A model generated the notes under the pieces. The model was not told the DNA's origin, did not search any database, and saw only the letters and a list, made by a program, of their open reading frames with translations. Made by a program: the position numbers and the translations under genes. Of a DNA stretch of 64,000 nucleotides, positions 8,455 to 16,890 are shown one piece after another. The DNA comes from J089 sp964535735 (lineage in GTDB: Bacteria > Fidelibacterota > Marinisomatia > Marinisomatales > J089), in NCBI GenBank assembly GCA_964535735.1, contig CAZHTM010000012.1, forward strand, positions 3,363 through 67,362. Reading direction: 5' to 3'. Within the stretch, counting starts at the first letter, position 1; every line of letters begins with the position of its first letter.

Positions 8455-10146
8455 ATGGACATTCGCAATCGGCACATACTTGTACTCGGCGGCTGGGGTC
8501 TTGTTGGAACAGCAATTCTGCATAAACTGGCGGAGCGGCAGCCGGATAAAATCATCATTTTATCGCTTCGGAAATCAGAAGCGGAGGAAGTTTGCCGGGA
8601 AATGGGGAATCTCTATCCCCAGATCCAATTCATTCCGGAATGGGGAAATATCTTTGTCCGGGATACACTGAAAGATTTATCCCGCTCTGACCTCCTGGGA
8701 AATCCTCAGTTTCGGAAAACCCTCCTGGAGGATACCATGGAGGAATTTACCGATGAAATTCTGGAGGCCTCCTTCCTAAACCAGGTGATTTCCCGGCATC
8801 GACCCCATATCATTATCGATAGCATCAATACCGCCACGGCTCTGGCGTACCAGGATCTTTATTCCGGGTATTATCAGTTAAAACCTCTTTTAGAACATCA
8901 GGATGACCAAAGCCATGTCCGTGCCGAAGTGGAAAAAATGCTGACCACCCAATACATTCCACAAATTATTAGACACATACAAATTTTGCATGCCAGTATG
9001 GTGAAAAACCACACGGGGATATATATCAAAATCGGTACCACCGGAACTGGAGGCATGGGGCTCAATATTCCCTACACGCATAGTGAAGAACGACCCTCCC
9101 GGGTTCTGTTGAGCAAATCGTCCCTGGCCGGCGCTCACACGTTGCTCCTGTTTCTCATGGGACGGACACCAGGCGGCCCCATCTGCAAGGAAATCAAGCC
9201 GGCGGCAGCCATTGCCTGGAAAGGCATCCAATACGGTGAAGTGCGGAAACAGGGGAAACCCATACCGCTGGTGGATTGTCCCCCCACGGCGGCCATGGAA
9301 TTGAGTGACACGTTTGATTTTCGCTATCAGGGGGCCTGGGAAGATTTGAATGAAAATTTAAAATCGGTCTATATCGATACAGGCGAAAACGGGATTTTCT
9401 CTTTGGGAGAATTTGAAACCATTACCACCGCCGGACAGATGGAATTCGTAACTCCGGAAGAAATTGCGGAAAATGTCATTTTAGAAATACTGGGGGATAG
9501 TACTGGGTATGATATCATCAATGCCCTGGATAACGCCATTATGGGACCGACGTATCGTGCGGGATATATACGTCACCAGGCACTTCAGGAAATGCAACGT
9601 CTTGAAAAAGAGCATAATACGTGCAGTGTGGCCTTTGAAATCCTGGGACCACCCAGACTTTCCAAGCTATTACATGAGGCACACCTGCTTCAGGGAATCT
9701 GCGGGAATCTGAAGGATCTTCCAAACCGGGACGCTGAGGAAATCGTGCAAAAACTCGAAGAACGGATTCTTCGTGACCAACAAATCCGGGCAGAAATTAT
9801 TTCTATCGGGATTCCTATTTTACTCCCGGACGGAAAGCGATTGATTCGAGGACCGGAAATAAAAACCCCGGTTTATCGGGGTCAGGAATCCATTCCGCTA
9901 AACAGTGACTTGGTTGATGAATGGGCGCATTCCGGTTGGGTGGATTTACGGATATCCAATGTTCGTCGTTGGCAGGCTCGGATTCAAGGAATCCTGGATT
10001 ATATCCATTCCTTGCCGCCGGACGACACCAGTTCCCAGTATCATCACGGATTGCGATACTGGAACGAGGATCAGCCCTTTAATATTGGAAAAGTTGCCGC
10101 CTGGATTTTCATCCAGGAAGATAAGGGCGCCCGAATTAAACGGTGA
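8455..10146 (+). CDS. Large Rossmann-fold protein of unknown function (SDR-like)
   Basis: A 563-residue protein I cannot name. The N terminus (residues about 8-20) has VLGGWGLVGTAI, a dinucleotide-binding glycine-rich loop of the extended SDR kind, and IIIDSINTATA near residue 120 resembles a Rossmann strand. The rest, including a GTTGTGGMGLNIPYTHSE glycine-rich segment near 195, does not match a family I recognise, and it is about twice the length of a normal SDR. No signal peptide or membrane helix is seen. AGGAAAGG precedes ATG 8455. It stands alone, 149 nt after porB and convergent with the next gene by 1 nt. A link with the oxoacid oxidoreductase is possible but rests only on position. 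Confidence 0.7.
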   Translation: MDIRNRHILVLGGWGLVGTAILHKLAERQPDKIIILSLRKSEAEEVCREMGNLYPQIQFIPEWGNIFVRDTLKDLSRSDLLGNPQFRKTLLEDTMEEFTDEILEASFLNQVISRHRPHIIIDSINTATALAYQDLYSGYYQLKPLLEHQDDQSHVRAEVEKMLTTQYIPQIIRHIQILHASMVKNHTGIYIKIGTTGTGGMGLNIPYTHSEERPSRVLLSKSSLAGAHTLLLFLMGRTPGGPICKEIKPAAAIAWKGIQYGEVRKQGKPIPLVDCPPTAAMELSDTFDFRYQGAWEDLNENLKSVYIDTGENGIFSLGEFETITTAGQMEFVTPEEIAENVILEILGDSTGYDIINALDNAIMGPTYRAGYIRHQALQEMQRLEKEHNTCSVAFEILGPPRLSKLLHEAHLLQGICGNLKDLPNRDAEEIVQKLEERILRDQQIRAEIISIGIPILLPDGKRLIRGPEIKTPVYRGQESIPLNSDLVDEWAHSGWVDLRISNVRRWQARIQGILDYIHSLPPDDTSSQYHHGLRYWNEDQPFNIGKVAAWIFIQEDKGARIKR

Positions 10147-10147
10147 T

Positions 10148-10606
10148 TCAGTAAATCTCGGAGCGTAATGCCAGAGGTTTATCCAGAATTTCCTTTAGAA
10201 GAATGGCATTCCGAAGTCCGGCCTGATTCCGTAACAGCGATTGAAAACCCCTCGTTGGTAAATTAGAAGGTTTGGAAACGTTCCGTTCTATCGGTTCCAA
10301 AGAAAATGTATCTTCAACTTCCGGAGGGCTGATCACAACTTCAACGTCTTCCTTCTGTTCCGGCACCGGCTCATCCTCGAAATCCTCGATCACGATGTCC
10401 GTTTCCAGGTCCTCATCCAGCCCGGATAGATCCTGAAATATATCTTTTAACCAATCCGGCTGCGGTTTGGACTCAGGTTGTGGTTCGTTCGGGTCTTCCT
10501 CTTCCAATAACAACCGACGCCGGGCGGCCTCTTTCTGGCGCTTTTTCAGGAGGCCTGACAAAAGATACAGGATTAGTAAAAAGATCCAATAGCCGATACC
10601 TTCCAC
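10148..10606 (-). CDS. Small membrane-anchored acidic protein, FloA-associated
   Basis: Unrecognised 152-residue protein. Residues about 5-20 form one hydrophobic helix, followed by a basic stretch (KKRQKEAARRR) that predicts a cytoplasmic C-terminal part. Residues 35-110 are strongly acidic and proline-rich, likely disordered; the C-terminal 35 residues (GFQSLLRNQAGLRNAILLKEIL) look like a short amphipathic helix. It starts 2 nt after the floA stop, so it should be made with FloA and NfeD. An adaptor role at the flotillin scaffold is inference from that position. Confidence 0.6.
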   Translation of the reverse strand: MEGIGYWIFLLILYLLSGLLKKRQKEAARRRLLLEEEDPNEPQPESKPQPDWLKDIFQDLSGLDEDLETDIVIEDFEDEPVPEQKEDVEVVISPPEVEDTFSLEPIERNVSKPSNLPTRGFQSLLRNQAGLRNAILLKEILDKPLALRSEIY

Positions 10607-10608
10607 GT

Positions 10609-11631
10609 TTATTCGTCCTGCATATCCTGGGGTTTAGCATCCTCATCTGTTTCCGGTTTCGTCTCTGTGGCAATGGATTCCCGCATGGAAGTGTCGGCAA
10701 CAATATTCTTCATGCGATAATAATCGAAGATGCCCAAATTCCCTTCCCGGAACGCTTGGGCCATAGCTTTGGGCACTTCGGCTTCGGCCTCTACCACTTT
10801 GGCTCGCATTTCCTGGGTTCTGGCCTTCATTTCCTGTTCCGCCGCTACGGCCATGGCACGCCGGGTCTCTGCCCGCGCTTTGGCAACCTGAAGGTCGGCT
10901 TGGGCCTGATTAGCCTGCAAACGGGCGCCTACATTTTTACCCACATCTAAGTCTGCAATATCGATGGACAGGATTTCAAAGGCCGTTCCCGCATCCAATC
11001 CTTTTTGTAAAACCGCTTTAGAAATAAGATCCGGATTTTCCAGAACCGCGGAATAATCCTCGGAAGATCCAATGGCGCTCACAATCCCTTCGCCCACCCG
11101 AGCGATGATGGTTTCATCGGTGGCACCACCGACCAGTCCGGGAATATTGGTTCGAACCGTGACTCTGGCACGAGCTTTCAATTCAATGCCATCTTTGGCC
11201 ACCGCCGCCAGGAATCCTTCTTTGGGGGCATTGATTACCTTGGGATATACACTGGTTTGCACGGCTGTTTTGACATCCCGGCCCGCCAGGTCAATCGCCG
11301 TGGCTGTTTCGAAAGGTAATTTGATTTTGGCTTTGTCAGCGGCAATCAAAGCGGCCACCACATTGGGGACATTCCCACCTGCCAGGTAATGGGTCTCCAG
11401 CATATCGGTGGTGATATCGACCAGGCCGGCTTTGTGCAAATTGATGACACCATCTGTTACCAGCCGCGGGGATATCTTACGCAAACGCATCCGGATCAGG
11501 TCTACAATGGTGATTCGTCCCAATCCCAGACTGACCACTGATTGAATCCACAGTCCAATCGGCACAAAATAGAACAAGACAAATAAAAATAGAACAATCA
11601 AAGTGAGAATAATGATGGAGATAGTACTCAT
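10609..11631 (-). CDS. floA: Flotillin-like protein FloA
   Basis: A 340-residue UPF0365/FloA protein, a membrane scaffold of bacterial functional membrane microdomains. The N-terminal hairpin helix (about residues 4-26) anchors it. The SPHB-like domain has RVTVRTNIPGLVGG and ARVGEGIVSAIG, and the C-terminal coiled coil is rich in A, E and K (KARAETRRAMAVAAEQEMKA). The C-terminal 20 residues are acidic. It lies 3 nt after nfeD; the NfeD-FloA pair is the usual arrangement. Confidence 0.92.
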   Translation of the reverse strand: MSTISIIILTLIVLFLFVLFYFVPIGLWIQSVVSLGLGRITIVDLIRMRLRKISPRLVTDGVINLHKAGLVDITTDMLETHYLAGGNVPNVVAALIAADKAKIKLPFETATAIDLAGRDVKTAVQTSVYPKVINAPKEGFLAAVAKDGIELKARARVTVRTNIPGLVGGATDETIIARVGEGIVSAIGSSEDYSAVLENPDLISKAVLQKGLDAGTAFEILSIDIADLDVGKNVGARLQANQAQADLQVAKARAETRRAMAVAAEQEMKARTQEMRAKVVEAEAEVPKAMAQAFREGNLGIFDYYRMKNIVADTSMRESIATETKPETDEDAKPQDMQDE

Positions 11632-11634
11632 AGC

Positions 11635-12999
11635 TTACTCCTGTGAGGTTGAATTAATTTTACGGACCACAATTCGATTGCCGTCCACTTTTAATACTTT
11701 GATCCGTTGGCCCTTACTGACAAAATCACCTTCGGTCACAACAAAAAGACGATCGTCGTCAACCGTCGCCCATCCTGAGGGCCGCAAATCAGACATAGCG
11801 TGTCCTTCTTTGCCCACATGTTTTTCAAATCCAAAGGAGGTTGTGTAGCCCTGATCACGGTCCTCCACCCCTGGTGCTGTCAGTCGGGTCCATAAATGAG
11901 TCCGCGTCAGCAATCGGAACAAAATCACTAGCGCTACCAGTCCTCCAACAATTCCAATGGTTAATCCAAATAACGCCATATCTTCGATCTCCTTGCCCAC
12001 CGGAATATCCGGTAGGAGTAATTGATATAATCCCCATAGAATGAATAGGATGCCTCCGAAACCCGCGATACCGAAACCGGGAATGACCAACACTTCTAGT
12101 AGTAATAATAAAACGCCCACTAAAATGATCAGTGCGTCAGTCATGGTGGCCAGTTCGGCGATATAGGACGCGCCTAAAGACAACGCCAGGCAAACCAAAC
12201 CGATGCTGCCCGGCAATCCCCATCCGGGGCTCTGTAATTCAAAGAGAATTCCCAAAAAACCGAACGTGGTGAGGAGGGACGCCACTACGGGATTGGTTAA
12301 AAAACGGACAAATATTTCAGACCAATTCTCCCTCTTTTCGACGACTTGGACATCATTTAAATCCAGGGCTTCCAGAACCGCAGCAAAGGTCTCGGTTTTT
12401 TTATCCGCAATTTTGTATTTCAACGCCAGTTCTGTGGTAAGGGTGATCAGTTTTCCTTCTTTGCGCCCTTCCAGATCGTTGACCTCCACGGAATCGCCAT
12501 CAATCACCAGATGGGTAAAACTTAATTCTTCATCCACCATTCCTTTCGCAATGTCCGTATTCCGCCCTCGGCGTTCAGCGGTTGAGGCCATTTCTTCCCG
12601 CATATAGCTGATGACTTTTTCGGAGCCTTTTTTCCCGGACATGTCCACCGCGGTAGCGGCTCCAATGGTGGCGCCTCCAGTCATGTAAATTTGTTCGCAA
12701 CTTAACGAAATCAACGATCCGGCCGAAATGGCCCTCCGATTAATAAAGGCGATAGTAGGAACCTGAGAAGAAAGAATGGCATCCTTGATCTGAGTAGCGG
12801 CGTCCACTCGACCGCCGAATGTGTCAATATCGAAGATAACTGCGGCGACGCCTTCTTCAGCAGCTTGGTCCAGAACGCGTTCAATAAACGGGGGAAGTCC
12901 CAAGTCAATGGTTCCCTGAATTGGGACGCGGTACACAGTAGCTGGTGTACACCACACGATTGTGCTAAGAATTAAAAGGCTGAATAAGGGTCTCTTCAT
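11635..12999 (-). CDS. nfeD: NfeD family membrane serine protease (long form)
   Basis: A 454-residue NfeD1b/YqeZ-type protein. It has a signal peptide (residues 1-20), a ClpP-like domain with FDIDTFGGRVDAA, the nucleophile serine in AISAGSLIS and a probable lysine in the MSGKKGSEK stretch, then about five or six membrane helices (residues 235-365), and a C-terminal OB-fold with GWATVDDDRL and GQRIKVLKVDGNRIVVRK. The family partners flotillin-like proteins in membrane quality control. It is the first gene of the leftward nfeD-floA-small protein operon. Confidence 0.92.
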   Translation of the reverse strand: MKRPLFSLLILSTIVWCTPATVYRVPIQGTIDLGLPPFIERVLDQAAEEGVAAVIFDIDTFGGRVDAATQIKDAILSSQVPTIAFINRRAISAGSLISLSCEQIYMTGGATIGAATAVDMSGKKGSEKVISYMREEMASTAERRGRNTDIAKGMVDEELSFTHLVIDGDSVEVNDLEGRKEGKLITLTTELALKYKIADKKTETFAAVLEALDLNDVQVVEKRENWSEIFVRFLTNPVVASLLTTFGFLGILFELQSPGWGLPGSIGLVCLALSLGASYIAELATMTDALIILVGVLLLLLEVLVIPGFGIAGFGGILFILWGLYQLLLPDIPVGKEIEDMALFGLTIGIVGGLVALVILFRLLTRTHLWTRLTAPGVEDRDQGYTTSFGFEKHVGKEGHAMSDLRPSGWATVDDDRLFVVTEGDFVSKGQRIKVLKVDGNRIVVRKINSTSQE

Positions 13000-13465
13000 C
13001 TAACAATTTTACCCGTATTCCCGACGAAATGCAAACGTTACTCCCCCGGAATCTCTCCACGTCTCCATGCAAGGGGATAACACCGACTTTTGCCGGAAGA
13101 TTGCCCCGATCTCCATCGTGGGATTATAACTTCACCCGATATCGCCCCGATAGCTTTCGGGGAAGTGATTTCCGGCCAAACGCTTTAGAGGAATCCTTCC
13201 CAAAAATTGAATACCCAGATTATACCCATCATATCATCTGGAGTGTATATGGTCGGAAAGAATATATCCTAGCCTTTCGGACCTGTAAATCGGGGAAATA
13301 CCCTGTTTTTACTCAGGCAACTTCACGGGATAAAACCTGAGGAACTTCAAAAATAATCTTCAATCCTGAACCTGTGCGGCTGAGAATAGAAAACGTGGAT
13401 TTCCAGGATCAGAGCCGGTATCTTTATCCGGGATTTTAACCAGAATTATTCTGAAAGAGTAACCC
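13000..13465. other. 466-nt spacer between divergent genes; no confident gene
   Basis: This region separates leftward nfeD from the rightward phosphatase-like gene and must hold both promoters. A plus-strand frame is open from 13029 to a TGA at 13340 and then, in the same frame, to a TAA at 13439 (137 codons with one internal stop), but the translation has no recognisable domain. A 6-bp stem, CCCCGA (13145-13150) with TCGGGG (13157-13162), forms a small hairpin. I see no RNA gene. Confidence 0.5.
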
Positions 13466-14686
13466 ATGCGACCCACAACTTTGGCAGGGTGGATTCTGTG
13501 GATCCTTATTAACGGCTCTTTTCTGCCGGCTCAGAATTCGCCCCGCAATCTAATAGTCGTCATCATTGACGGTGCCCGGTATAGCGAGACATTCGGGGAT
13601 CCCAACCGCACATATATTCCCGAAATGAGTGCTATCGCCCAACAAGGCGCCCTGGTGAATACCTTTTATAATGACTCCCTCACATATACTTCCCGAGCTA
13701 TCCCGGCACTCTGGTGCGGAAGTTGGACCGATGTGCAAGATACCGTTGTCAACGGGTTTTCCACTCAATATACCCGAAAACCTACCCTGTTTGAGTATTA
13801 CCGGAAACAGGCAAACCTACCTGTGGACAGTGTCTATTATGTCCTTAAATACATCTCGTCTCTCTGGCTCCCCAGTTTTCATCCGGAATATGGACCGGAC
13901 TATTGGCCCACATTTGAAAGTGAGGGTTCTTCAGATCAAGACGTTTTGGACCACATCCTCTCCGTAATGGAAACCGCACACCCTCGGCTGCTGTGGGTGT
14001 ATTTAGCCGATGTGGATCATGCCGGTCATTCTGGAGATTGGGCGGCTTACACTCATGCCATTCAAGTGGCTGACAGCATTGTGGGCGCAATTTGGACCAC
14101 CGTCCAACAGGATGCCTTCTATGCGGGACGGACCAATCTGCTGGTCACCAATGACCATGGACGGCATGATGACCTACACGGGGGGTTCAGCGGACATGGA
14201 GACGGATGCGATGGATGCCGTCACATTATGCTCCTGGCTCGGGGGCCGGATATTCAGCCCAATATTGTAACCCAATCCTACCGTCGTACGCCGGATTTTG
14301 CAGTAACCGCTTGTCAATTATTACAGGTGCAGCCCGAATATGCCACCGGGGAAGTTATCCAAGAAATTTTCGTCTCTTCCAACGTGTCCCGGGAGGATAT
14401 ATTGCCTGGGTCTTTCCAACTAGGCCAGAATTACCCCAATCCATTTAATGGGTTGACCCGCATCCCCTTTAGCCTAACCCGCCAATCACCGTTTACACTT
14501 AGCATTTATAATCTCCAGGGCCAGGTCGTCACCACTGTGGTGAATGCTGTTTTATCTCCAGGTGAATTTACTGTTACTTGGAACGGCACTGATAACCAGG
14601 GAGACCCCATACCTAGTGGATTATACCTTTATGTGGGCTATCAGGGACATGATCGTGTTATGCGAAAATTGATTTTGCTTCAATAG
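13466..14686 (+). CDS. Secreted alkaline-phosphatase-superfamily enzyme with C-terminal sorting domain
   Basis: A 406-residue secreted protein. Residues 1-22 form a signal peptide ending near LPAQ. The catalytic domain starts with VVIIDGARYSETFG (metal-binding aspartate), has a Ser/Thr-rich nucleophile region YNDSLTYTSRAIPA, then YLADVDHAGH and VTNDHGRHDD, the metal-ligand pattern of the alkaline phosphatase, sulfatase and phosphodiesterase superfamily. From about residue 318, SFQLGQNYPNPFN begins a FlgD-like/Por secretion C-terminal sorting domain of about 85 residues, a mark of FCB-group export. The substrate is unknown; phosphatase, sulfatase or phosphodiesterase are all possible. Confidence 0.85.
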   Translation: MRPTTLAGWILWILINGSFLPAQNSPRNLIVVIIDGARYSETFGDPNRTYIPEMSAIAQQGALVNTFYNDSLTYTSRAIPALWCGSWTDVQDTVVNGFSTQYTRKPTLFEYYRKQANLPVDSVYYVLKYISSLWLPSFHPEYGPDYWPTFESEGSSDQDVLDHILSVMETAHPRLLWVYLADVDHAGHSGDWAAYTHAIQVADSIVGAIWTTVQQDAFYAGRTNLLVTNDHGRHDDLHGGFSGHGDGCDGCRHIMLLARGPDIQPNIVTQSYRRTPDFAVTACQLLQVQPEYATGEVIQEIFVSSNVSREDILPGSFQLGQNYPNPFNGLTRIPFSLTRQSPFTLSIYNLQGQVVTTVVNAVLSPGEFTVTWNGTDNQGDPIPSGLYLYVGYQGHDRVMRKLILLQ

Positions 14687-14740
14687 GTCTTTCTATCCGA
14701 CTAACCGTAATTTTACAGGTTACCTATCAGTAATACACTC

Positions 14741-15613
14741 ATGGAATCTCTAACCTATTTTACGCTGAAGGTTCTTTCGCGCCTTGTTTCCCGGCTTTCC
14801 CGTGGAACCCGTCTCCGCTTTCGGGATCGTCTGGCCGGATTTCTATATCACCATGTTCCCCGTCGCCAAGCCCATGCCATCCAGCAACTCCGCCTTGCTT
14901 TCCCAACGTATTCTCCCTCTCGAATTGACAACCTGGTACGAAACCTTTACCGACATTTTACTGGAGAGTTCTTGAATTTTATCACCCTGCCTCAATCCTA
15001 TTATCAGCTTCGATTCGCTGTGGAAGGGAAACACTATCTGGATGATGCACTTCAGAAGGGGCGTGGTGTTTTACTAGTCTCGGGACATTGGGGCTCTTGG
15101 GAAATGCTCGCCGCCTGGCTGGGACATTTGGGATATTCGACGACAGCCGTTGCCAACCGTCAATCCAATCTCGGGGCGGATCGATTTTTCCGGGAACTTC
15201 GCGAAGTGGGTGGTCTTGAGCACATTTATAATAAACGGGGGACGGAAACCTTGAAAAATGTACTGAAAGCCAATCGGATATTGCTTCTAGCCAGTGACCA
15301 GGATGCCCGTCAACATGGTGTCTTTGTCTCCTTCTTTGGACGTCCCGCCTCGACGCCCAGAGGCGCGGCGGTATTCCACCGCCGTTTAAAGGCTCCTCTT
15401 ATCTTTGGAACATGTCACGTTGATGAATCGAATACTTACACCATCCGTTTCACACCTGTACCGATTCAATCCGGTGATTCGATTACTGATATTGTTCAGG
15501 CCTATACGACTCAATTGGAAGAGGCGATTCGAACCCACCCCGAACAATATTTCTGGTTTCACCGCCGCTGGAAAACCAAACCGAAAACCCCAAACACGTC
15601 TAAACATGCGTAA
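14741..15613 (+). CDS. LpxL/HtrB-like lipid A acyltransferase
   Basis: A 290-residue member of the lysophospholipid/lipid A late acyltransferase family. The HWGSWE motif (H-x4-E) near residue 117 is the catalytic pair, and ASDQDAR with FFGRPASTPRG is the conserved second block. An N-terminal hydrophobic stretch is weak. In Gram-negative bacteria such enzymes add a secondary acyl chain to lipid A, fitting the lipid A genes at 19977-23169. The stop overlaps the tsaC start. The order of acyl addition cannot be told. Confidence 0.85.
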   Translation: MESLTYFTLKVLSRLVSRLSRGTRLRFRDRLAGFLYHHVPRRQAHAIQQLRLAFPTYSPSRIDNLVRNLYRHFTGEFLNFITLPQSYYQLRFAVEGKHYLDDALQKGRGVLLVSGHWGSWEMLAAWLGHLGYSTTAVANRQSNLGADRFFRELREVGGLEHIYNKRGTETLKNVLKANRILLLASDQDARQHGVFVSFFGRPASTPRGAAVFHRRLKAPLIFGTCHVDESNTYTIRFTPVPIQSGDSITDIVQAYTTQLEEAIRTHPEQYFWFHRRWKTKPKTPNTSKHA

Positions 15614-16178
15614 ACGCCCTGTCCATGACCCCCAGACCATTATCCATGCTCTGAACATCCTTCAATCAGGTGGCTTGATCGTTTACCCCACCGATACACT
15701 ATATGGATTTGGTGTGGATGCCACACATGAAGAGGCTCTGAAACGATTAGAAACGGTGAAAGGCCGCAGCGGACCGTGGAGTGTCTTGGTTTCTGATCAG
15801 GAGATGGTGCGTAAGGTGGTAACCTTGAGTCAAAAGGACTTTGAGATTATCCAACCCTATTTGACGGCTCACACTACCGTGATTGTACCCGTGGTAGACG
15901 GATGGGTCCATCCCCGAGTATCGGGTCCGGGTCCCACGGTGGGAATTCGTATCCCAGATCACGAATTTTGCCGGCAATTGAGTATAGATTTCGGGCAGCC
16001 TATAACTACCACCAGTGTGAATCGGACCGGACAAAAGCCTATGAATTCTATCCAAGAAATTGAAAAGGAGTTTGACGCGGAAGTACAACTCATCGTGGAT
16101 GGGGGGAACTTACCCCCTTCGTCAGGATCAACCATTTACCGCTGGGAGCAATCCCGTCTTATCAGGATTCGCAATTAA
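15606..16178 (+). CDS. tsaC: Threonylcarbamoyl-AMP synthase (TsaC/YwlC/Sua5 family)
   Basis: Makes threonylcarbamoyl-AMP from threonine, bicarbonate and ATP for t6A37 tRNA modification. ATG 15606 gives MRKRPVHDPQTI and 190 residues, the length of the short TsaC/YrdC type; longer in-frame readings run back into the acyltransferase and are not homologous. YPTDTLYGFGVDA, KGRSGPWSVLVS (the KxR...PLS-like substrate block) and TTSVNRTGQ are the conserved motifs. It overlaps the upstream acyltransferase by 8 nt and the DUF3108 gene by 1 nt. Confidence 0.92.
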   Translation: MRKRPVHDPQTIIHALNILQSGGLIVYPTDTLYGFGVDATHEEALKRLETVKGRSGPWSVLVSDQEMVRKVVTLSQKDFEIIQPYLTAHTTVIVPVVDGWVHPRVSGPGPTVGIRIPDHEFCRQLSIDFGQPITTTSVNRTGQKPMNSIQEIEKEFDAEVQLIVDGGNLPPSSGSTIYRWEQSRLIRIRN

Positions 16179-16888
16179 TGCGGCCAGTCTGGTTCTTATT
16201 CGGCTTAGTATTCGCGATCGGCCACGGTCAGGATTATCCATTCAAAATCGGTGAGTCGTTGCACTACACCGCGCAGTTTAATTTCATTCCCGCGGGTCGA
16301 GCATCTCTGGAAATTCTTGGAGCGGACACCCTCGATAACACACCAGTATACCATGTGGTGTTTAGCGCTCAGACCGGAAAAATTGCGGATCGGATTTATA
16401 AAATCCGGGACCGGATCCATACCTGGATTGACCAGCGCGAGCTCTACACACACCGCCAAAAAAAGGTCATCCGCGAAGGATCGTACCGATTGACCAGCTT
16501 AACCCAGGTCGATTACCAACAATCCATTGCCATAACCGGAAATGACACCTTTCAGATCACGGAACCTCTCCGGGATGTATATTCGCTCTTTTATTATCTT
16601 CGAACCATTCCTTTGGAACTGGACAGTATTCTGAATTTTGCTGCTTTCGATAATAATCGGGAAACGGCTTTTCAATTAAAAGTGTCAGCTCAGGAAACGG
16701 TCAATGTTCCGGCGGGATCGTTTACCTGTCTGAAAGTGATTCCATTTCGAAAGGAAAGAAGTCTATTTAAAAATCAGGGCGATATGGAAATCTGGTTTTC
16801 GGATGACAAACAGCGCCTGCCGATTCAAATCCAGATCCGTTTAAAATACGGAAGTATGCTGCTACGGTTGGATTCGTATACGCTTTAG
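16178..16888 (+). CDS. DUF3108 family exported protein
   Basis: A 236-residue protein with an N-terminal signal peptide (residues 1-17, ending near GHGQ) and the DUF3108 pattern: FKIGESLHYTAQFNFIPAGRASL, a mid-part YSLFYYLRT, and a C-terminal WFSDDKQRLPIQIQIRL. The family is predicted to be periplasmic or outer-membrane-linked beta-rich protein with no firm function. The start codon shares its A with the tsaC stop (TAATG). It ends 2 nt short of the convergent rseP stop. Confidence 0.82.
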   Translation: MRPVWFLFGLVFAIGHGQDYPFKIGESLHYTAQFNFIPAGRASLEILGADTLDNTPVYHVVFSAQTGKIADRIYKIRDRIHTWIDQRELYTHRQKKVIREGSYRLTSLTQVDYQQSIAITGNDTFQITEPLRDVYSLFYYLRTIPLELDSILNFAAFDNNRETAFQLKVSAQETVNVPAGSFTCLKVIPFRKERSLFKNQGDMEIWFSDDKQRLPIQIQIRLKYGSMLLRLDSYTL

Positions 16889-16890
16889 GC

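Noticed and set aside
13029..13340. 103-residue plus-strand frame as a protein gene
   Set aside because: No ribosome site, no recognisable domain and an unremarkable composition; described as part of the spacer.
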